From the IMG/VR virus record IMGVR_UViG_3300044695_004691, positions 1-27,934 of that record: a stretch of 27,934 bases of DNA. One strand, given 5' to 3'. The notes under the pieces are model-generated. The model searched no databases, was not told the DNA's origin, and worked only from the letters and a program-made list of their open reading frames with translations. Positions 24,130-27,934 of the stretch are shown here, one piece after another. Position 1 is the stretch's first letter; every line of letters begins with the position of its first letter. The position numbers and the translations under genes are program-made. This stretch comes from a virus.

Positions 24130-24777
24130 ATGTTTAAATCAGTAAAAACACTATCAGAGTTAGAAAAGTCAGTTGCACCAGCACAAGGAGCAAACAAGAC
24201 TGGTACTAAGAAGTACCTAACTATCCAATCAGGAGAATCCATTAAGGTTCGCTTCCGTCAGGAACTTACCGAAGATGCTAAGAACTACGATGAGAAGTTC
24301 GGAACAGGCATTATGGTTCCCGTTATTACATCCCCAATTAACTGGAAGTGGCGAGCAGCTTCAACTTCCGGAATTGAGAAGTTCGGATTCCGTTGCTGGG
24401 GTTCAGAGCAAGTTTACAAGGATAAGGCTTGGAAGCCTAAGACTCACTTAGTCATCAATGTTGCAGTTGAGGTTGAGCCGGGAGTTTGGGAACCACGCAT
24501 TATTGACACAACATTTAATCAGCGCCATATTGGTGCAATCTTGATTGAATACGCAAAGGAATTTGGTAGCATTACCGATAGAGAGTACAAGTATTCTCGT
24601 ACAGGTTCGGGTGCTTCAGATACCAACTATAGCCTTATTCCATTGAGTGTTTCAGAAACACCAAAGGATATTGCAGAATTGCCGATGCATGATCTTGACA
24701 ATGTATATTTGACATTGCCATACGATAAGCAAGAGCGTTTTTTCACCACTGGTGAAATTTCAAAAGACGAGTGGTAA
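24130..24777 (+). CDS. Probable single-stranded DNA-binding protein
   Basis: This 215-aa protein has an excellent ribosome binding site (AAGGAAGG, about eight bases before the ATG), so it is probably abundant. The sequence is beta-rich with many aromatic and basic residues (W-K-W-R-A-A, F-R-C-W-G, K-Y-S-R-T-G-S-G), as in OB-fold phage single-stranded DNA-binding proteins. The end is short and acidic with an aromatic (S-K-D-E-W), like the protein-interaction tails of that group. Neighbours are primase, helicase and polymerase genes. The usual gp32 zinc motif is absent. No ordered family motif clinches it, so it is a context-supported call. Confidence 0.65.
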   Translation: MFKSVKTLSELEKSVAPAQGANKTGTKKYLTIQSGESIKVRFRQELTEDAKNYDEKFGTGIMVPVITSPINWKWRAASTSGIEKFGFRCWGSEQVYKDKAWKPKTHLVINVAVEVEPGVWEPRIIDTTFNQRHIGAILIEYAKEFGSITDREYKYSRTGSGASDTNYSLIPLSVSETPKDIAELPMHDLDNVYLTLPYDKQERFFTTGEISKDEW

Positions 24778-24793
24778 ATAACAGAAAGTGATG

Positions 24794-24830
24794 CAGGGGA
24801 GGGGTAAAAGCCTCCCCTGTTCCTTATTTA
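24794..24830 (+). terminator. Terminator-like hairpin after the ssDNA-binding gene
   Basis: CAGGGGAGG (24794-24802) and CCTCCCCTG (24811-24819) pair over nine base pairs, mostly G-C, around an eight-base loop. A weak T-rich tail follows (TTCCTTATTTAT), so termination may be partial. It lies in the 54-base gap before the nucleotidase gene. It would allow high expression of the ssDNA-binding gene with less of the downstream polymerase. Confidence 0.65.
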
Positions 24831-24831
24831 T

Positions 24832-25368
24832 ATGACAAAAAATATAGCATTAGATTTAGATGGTGTAATCGCAGACATTGGTGGTGCGATAGAAGAGTCT
24901 TTAGTCAATCAATACGGTTTTGCGAAGAATGACTATGACTATACAAAATGGTTAACAACACATCATGATTGTGAATTATCAAATGAGATGATGGGCACAA
25001 GTGTTTTCTGGAAAAACCTTAAGCCTTTTGAAGATGCTTGGCATCAAGTTAACGACTGGTTTAGCAGAGGATACGATGTTTATATCGTCACTGCAAGAAG
25101 AGCAGAAGCCTCTATGAGTGTCACTCAACAATGGCTTGATGAATGGAAGATTAATACAATGATTCCAATTTTCTGCAAGATGGGTGAAAAACATCATGTG
25201 ATTAAAGAAATCAATCCATTGTTTATGGTTGAAGATAACCCTAATGAAGTAAAAACTTTATTAGATGAAGGCGTGAACGCTTATCTTAGAAGAGCATGGT
25301 ACAATGAGCCATATTGGGAAGAGCTTCCAACAATTGGAAGCCTATTAGAATTGAAGATAGATGACTGA
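24832..25368 (+). CDS. HAD-family 5'(3')-deoxyribonucleotidase-like phosphatase
   Basis: This 178-aa protein opens with the HAD signature A-L-D8-L-D10-G-V-I-A-D; D8 is the expected nucleophile and D10 the acid/base. Motif II is V-T87-A-R-R, motif III is K116 in C-K-M-G-E-K, and motif IV is V-E134-D135-N-P. The set and the length match NT5C-type nucleotidases found in phages. It would dephosphorylate deoxynucleoside monophosphates and help balance nucleotide pools. The ATG at 24832 has no Shine-Dalgarno sequence, only a T-rich stretch and the hairpin; the motif at residue 8 leaves no room for a later start. The last eight bases overlap the polymerase gene. Confidence 0.85.
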   Translation: MTKNIALDLDGVIADIGGAIEESLVNQYGFAKNDYDYTKWLTTHHDCELSNEMMGTSVFWKNLKPFEDAWHQVNDWFSRGYDVYIVTARRAEASMSVTQQWLDEWKINTMIPIFCKMGEKHHVIKEINPLFMVEDNPNEVKTLLDEGVNAYLRRAWYNEPYWEELPTIGSLLELKIDD

Positions 25369-27934
25369 TTTCGTACATTTACATTGCCATTCAGAGTATT
25401 CATTGCTCGATGGAATGTCTACTCCAGAGGAGATTGCTAGAACATCTAGCCGTAATGGGCAGTACGCAACTGCTATCACCGATCATGGAACAATGGGCGG
25501 TGTTTTAAAGTTTCAAGATGCTTGCGATAAGCAAAATGTAAAACCTGTATTTGGCATTGAAGCATACTTTGTCCCATCTGTTAATTCAGACGGTGACGGT
25601 AAGCATGAGAGATATCACCTTATTCTTTTGGCTAAGAATAATGAAGGCCTTCAGAAGTTATTCAAGGCTTCAAGAACTGGCTGGACAGATAACTTCTACT
25701 ACAAGCCAAGAATGGACTTTGATCTTCTTGAGAGTCTTGTAGATGATGACATTGTTGCATTGTCAGGATGCATGGGTAGTGCTATTTCAAAGGCTATTGA
25801 CAATAAGAATTATGCAAGAGCAGAGCAGTTATCAGAGCGTTTTATTAAAATCTTTAAGGATGATTTTTACTTTGAGATACAAGCTTGGAATCCTAAGCAC
25901 ATCAATGATGGTTTAATTAATCTTGCTGAACATTTTGGGAAAAAGGTTGTTGCTACTGCTGATTGCCATTTCCCAACACATGAAGATAGAGGCTGTGAAG
26001 AAGTCCTTCTAATGGTTTCTCAGTACCCAAGTATGGGTGCAGCAGAGGAAAGATTGGCTAAAGAAAATAGCGCAATCATTAACGACCCTAGCGCGTCTGT
26101 TGTGGACAAGATTAATAAGATGTATCCAAATCGCTCATTGCGATTTGACGAGATTAATCCATATGTCGCAGATGCCGATACTGTTTACAGTTGGTTTCAG
26201 GATGCCGGATATTCAAATGTATCTTTCTTGGAGAATACAATTGAAGTAGCAGAGAAGTGTTCAGCAAGAGTTGAGAAGAGAAAGAATCTTCTTCCAAAGT
26301 ATTCTAAGTTATTTAACTCTGACGATTACCTTCGTGAGATTACTGAATTTGAATTACAAAGCAGAGGGCTTGGTGAAGAGTACAAGGCAAGATTAGAAGA
26401 AGAACTTTCAATCATTAAGCAACTTGGGTTTTCTGATTACTTCTTAATCGTTTGGGACTTGGTTAAATGGGCTGACCAAAATAACATTGGTCGTGGTACT
26501 GGTCGTGGTTCTGTCGGAGGAAGTATCTTGGCCTATCTTTTAGATATTTCTAAGGTTGACCCTATTAAGTACAGCCTCCTCTTTGCCCGATTTATTAACC
26601 CTGACCGTAATGACTACCCTGACATTGACTTAGACTTTGAAGACAAGCGTAGAGGTGAGGTTAGAAACTATCTTCGTGATAGATGGGGACATGACAAGGT
26701 AGCTGCTATTACAACTTATGGAACATACAAGCCTAAGTCTGCTGTTAAAGATGTGTCCAGAGTTTATCAAGTTCCATTCCAAGAGATTAACGCAATCACT
26801 CCATACTTTGAGACACTTGAAGAACTTGAAACATCAGATAAAGGAAAGATCTTCTGTAAGAAGTATCCCGATGTTGCAAACTTGTCAAAGAGATTAGAAG
26901 GTCGTATTCGCAATGCTGGCATTCATGCTGCTGGGATGGTTGTGTCATCAATTCCGCTGACTGATGTGTGCCCAGTAGAATCTAGAAAAGATGTTAATGC
27001 TGGTGTACGATCTGTCGTTACAGCATTTGACATGGAAGACGCTGAAGCAGTCGGTCTAATTAAGATTGACGTATTGGGCCTTAAAACTGTATCAGTCATT
27101 AAAGACTGCATTGCAAAGATTAAAGAAAGAACAGGAAAAGATGTTACAGAGGAATCTCTTGAACTCGGTGATAGCCTTGTATACAAGAATATTGCAGAAG
27201 GTAATACCGTTGGCGTATTTCAAACTGATGCCGCTGCTTACAGGAATCTTATTGAACGAATGGGCGTTGATAATTTCAATGACTTGGTTGTTAGCAACGC
27301 TCTAGTTCGCCCTGGCGCTTTGCTTTCACAGGGCAAGACTTATATTGAATGCAAAAAGGGGGAGAAGAAGCCTAAGTACCCCCATCCAATCGTAGAAGAT
27401 ATTCTTCGTGAGACATACGGTACAGTTATCTTTCAGGAACAGCTTATGCAAATGGCTGTACTCATTGCTGACTTTACATGGTCAGAGGCTGACAAACTTC
27501 GTAAGATTATTGGTAAGAAGCGTGATGCTGCCGGATTTGATGAGTATAAAGAGAAGTTCGTAAATAACAAGTACATTACAAGAGAGAAGGCTGAGAAGAT
27601 CTGGGCTGACTTTGAATTAGCCGCCTTGTATATGTTTAACAAATCTCATGCCGTTGCTTACTCAATGCTCTCGTATCAGACAATGTGGTTAAAGACTTAT
27701 TACCCTCTTGAGTTCGTATGGTCATTGCTATATAACGAGGACTCAACAGATAAGATTACTGCTTATCTTATGGATGCTCAACGACTTGGGGTTAAGGTTC
27801 TTCCTCCTGATATCAATGAGTCAGATGAATACTTTACTATCGGTCATGAAGATGGAGAAGAGGGTATTAGATTCGGTCTGAGTAATGTTCAAGCTTGCGG
27901 TAGAACTGCCATTGATGAGATTGTCTCTAAGCGA
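25361..27934 (+). CDS. dnaE: DNA polymerase III alpha (DnaE-type), 5' part, runs off the window
   Basis: The frame runs from ATG 25361 (overlapping the nucleotidase stop) to the last base with no stop, 858 codons so far; full DnaE is about 1100-1200. The PHP domain starts F-V-H-L-H-C-H-S-E-Y-S-L-L-D-G and retains the metal-site positions known from Mycobacterium DnaE1 (H8, H10, D17, H42, E67, H86, C137, D201, H203), so a proofreading exonuclease is likely. The polymerase core shows G-R-G-T-G-R-G-S-V-G-G-S near residue 375 and P-D-I-D-L-D-F (420-426, catalytic aspartates). It also has K-I-D570-V-L-G-L, the third aspartate. A typical F-N-K-S-H-A-V-A-Y-S segment follows near residue 760. It would be the replicative polymerase of the phage, used with the helicase and primase upstream. 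The tau-binding C-terminus is outside the window. Confidence 0.95.
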   Translation, partial: MTDFVHLHCHSEYSLLDGMSTPEEIARTSSRNGQYATAITDHGTMGGVLKFQDACDKQNVKPVFGIEAYFVPSVNSDGDGKHERYHLILLAKNNEGLQKLFKASRTGWTDNFYYKPRMDFDLLESLVDDDIVALSGCMGSAISKAIDNKNYARAEQLSERFIKIFKDDFYFEIQAWNPKHINDGLINLAEHFGKKVVATADCHFPTHEDRGCEEVLLMVSQYPSMGAAEERLAKENSAIINDPSASVVDKINKMYPNRSLRFDEINPYVADADTVYSWFQDAGYSNVSFLENTIEVAEKCSARVEKRKNLLPKYSKLFNSDDYLREITEFELQSRGLGEEYKARLEEELSIIKQLGFSDYFLIVWDLVKWADQNNIGRGTGRGSVGGSILAYLLDISKVDPIKYSLLFARFINPDRNDYPDIDLDFEDKRRGEVRNYLRDRWGHDKVAAITTYGTYKPKSAVKDVSRVYQVPFQEINAITPYFETLEELETSDKGKIFCKKYPDVANLSKRLEGRIRNAGIHAAGMVVSSIPLTDVCPVESRKDVNAGVRSVVTAFDMEDAEAVGLIKIDVLGLKTVSVIKDCIAKIKERTGKDVTEESLELGDSLVYKNIAEGNTVGVFQTDAAAYRNLIERMGVDNFNDLVVSNALVRPGALLSQGKTYIECKKGEKKPKYPHPIVEDILRETYGTVIFQEQLMQMAVLIADFTWSEADKLRKIIGKKRDAAGFDEYKEKFVNNKYITREKAEKIWADFELAALYMFNKSHAVAYSMLSYQTMWLKTYYPLEFVWSLLYNEDSTDKITAYLMDAQRLGVKVLPPDINESDEYFTIGHEDGEEGIRFGLSNVQACGRTAIDEIVSKR

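Noticed and set aside
1-27934. tRNA genes, CRISPR arrays, integrase or attachment sites
   Set aside because: No cloverleaf-like segment, spaced repeat array, or recombinase motif was seen by eye; a tRNAscan or repeat search could still find a weak one.

Overview
The window reads as one piece of a tailed double-stranded DNA phage (siphovirus-like) genome. Every supported gene is on the + strand, genes are packed with gaps of a few bases or overlaps, and tail genes are followed directly by replication genes. The DNA is AT-rich by eye. A WhiB-like four-cysteine protein points to an actinobacterial host. WhiB plus low GC suggests, as inference only, a low-GC freshwater actinobacterium such as the acI/Nanopelagicales group.

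Tail module (1-18820): the 3' part of a probable tail tube gene, a strong hairpin terminator, then a tail assembly chaperone pair joined by a canonical -1 frameshift heptamer (CCCAAAC). Next comes a 10 kb tape measure gene (3335 aa), two baseplate or distal-tail proteins sharing a domain, a 1307-aa baseplate protein carrying PA14-like and LamG-like lectin domains, a fibre with a self-cleaving S74 chaperone domain, and a small tail protein. Four successive junctions from the tape measure onward are TAATG overlaps, so these genes are probably translationally coupled.

Junction (18822-19306): an HNH endonuclease gene, then a short gap with a possible extended -10 promoter and a strong ribosome binding site that opens the next block.

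Replication and regulation module (19307-27934): metallophosphoesterase with an N-terminal Cys cluster, zinc ribbon protein, MerR-like DNA-binding protein, small unknown protein, WhiB-like protein, unknown protein, DnaB-like helicase, small unknown protein, DnaG-like primase, probable ssDNA-binding protein, a terminator-like hairpin, a HAD 5'(3')-deoxyribonucleotidase, and the first 858 codons of a DnaE-type polymerase that runs off the end. Together these supply unwinding, priming, ssDNA coating, nucleotide turnover and synthesis.

The most unusual feature is the tape measure C-terminal region. After the usual tape measure part and its familiar GG-E-Y-V-V motif there are about 1390 extra residues before a second copy of that motif. 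That stretch holds an apparent R-S-E class ADP-ribosyltransferase domain directly followed by a HipA/PI-kinase-like domain. I read this as a possible injected effector cargo built into the tape measure; it is an inference from motifs and needs structural confirmation.
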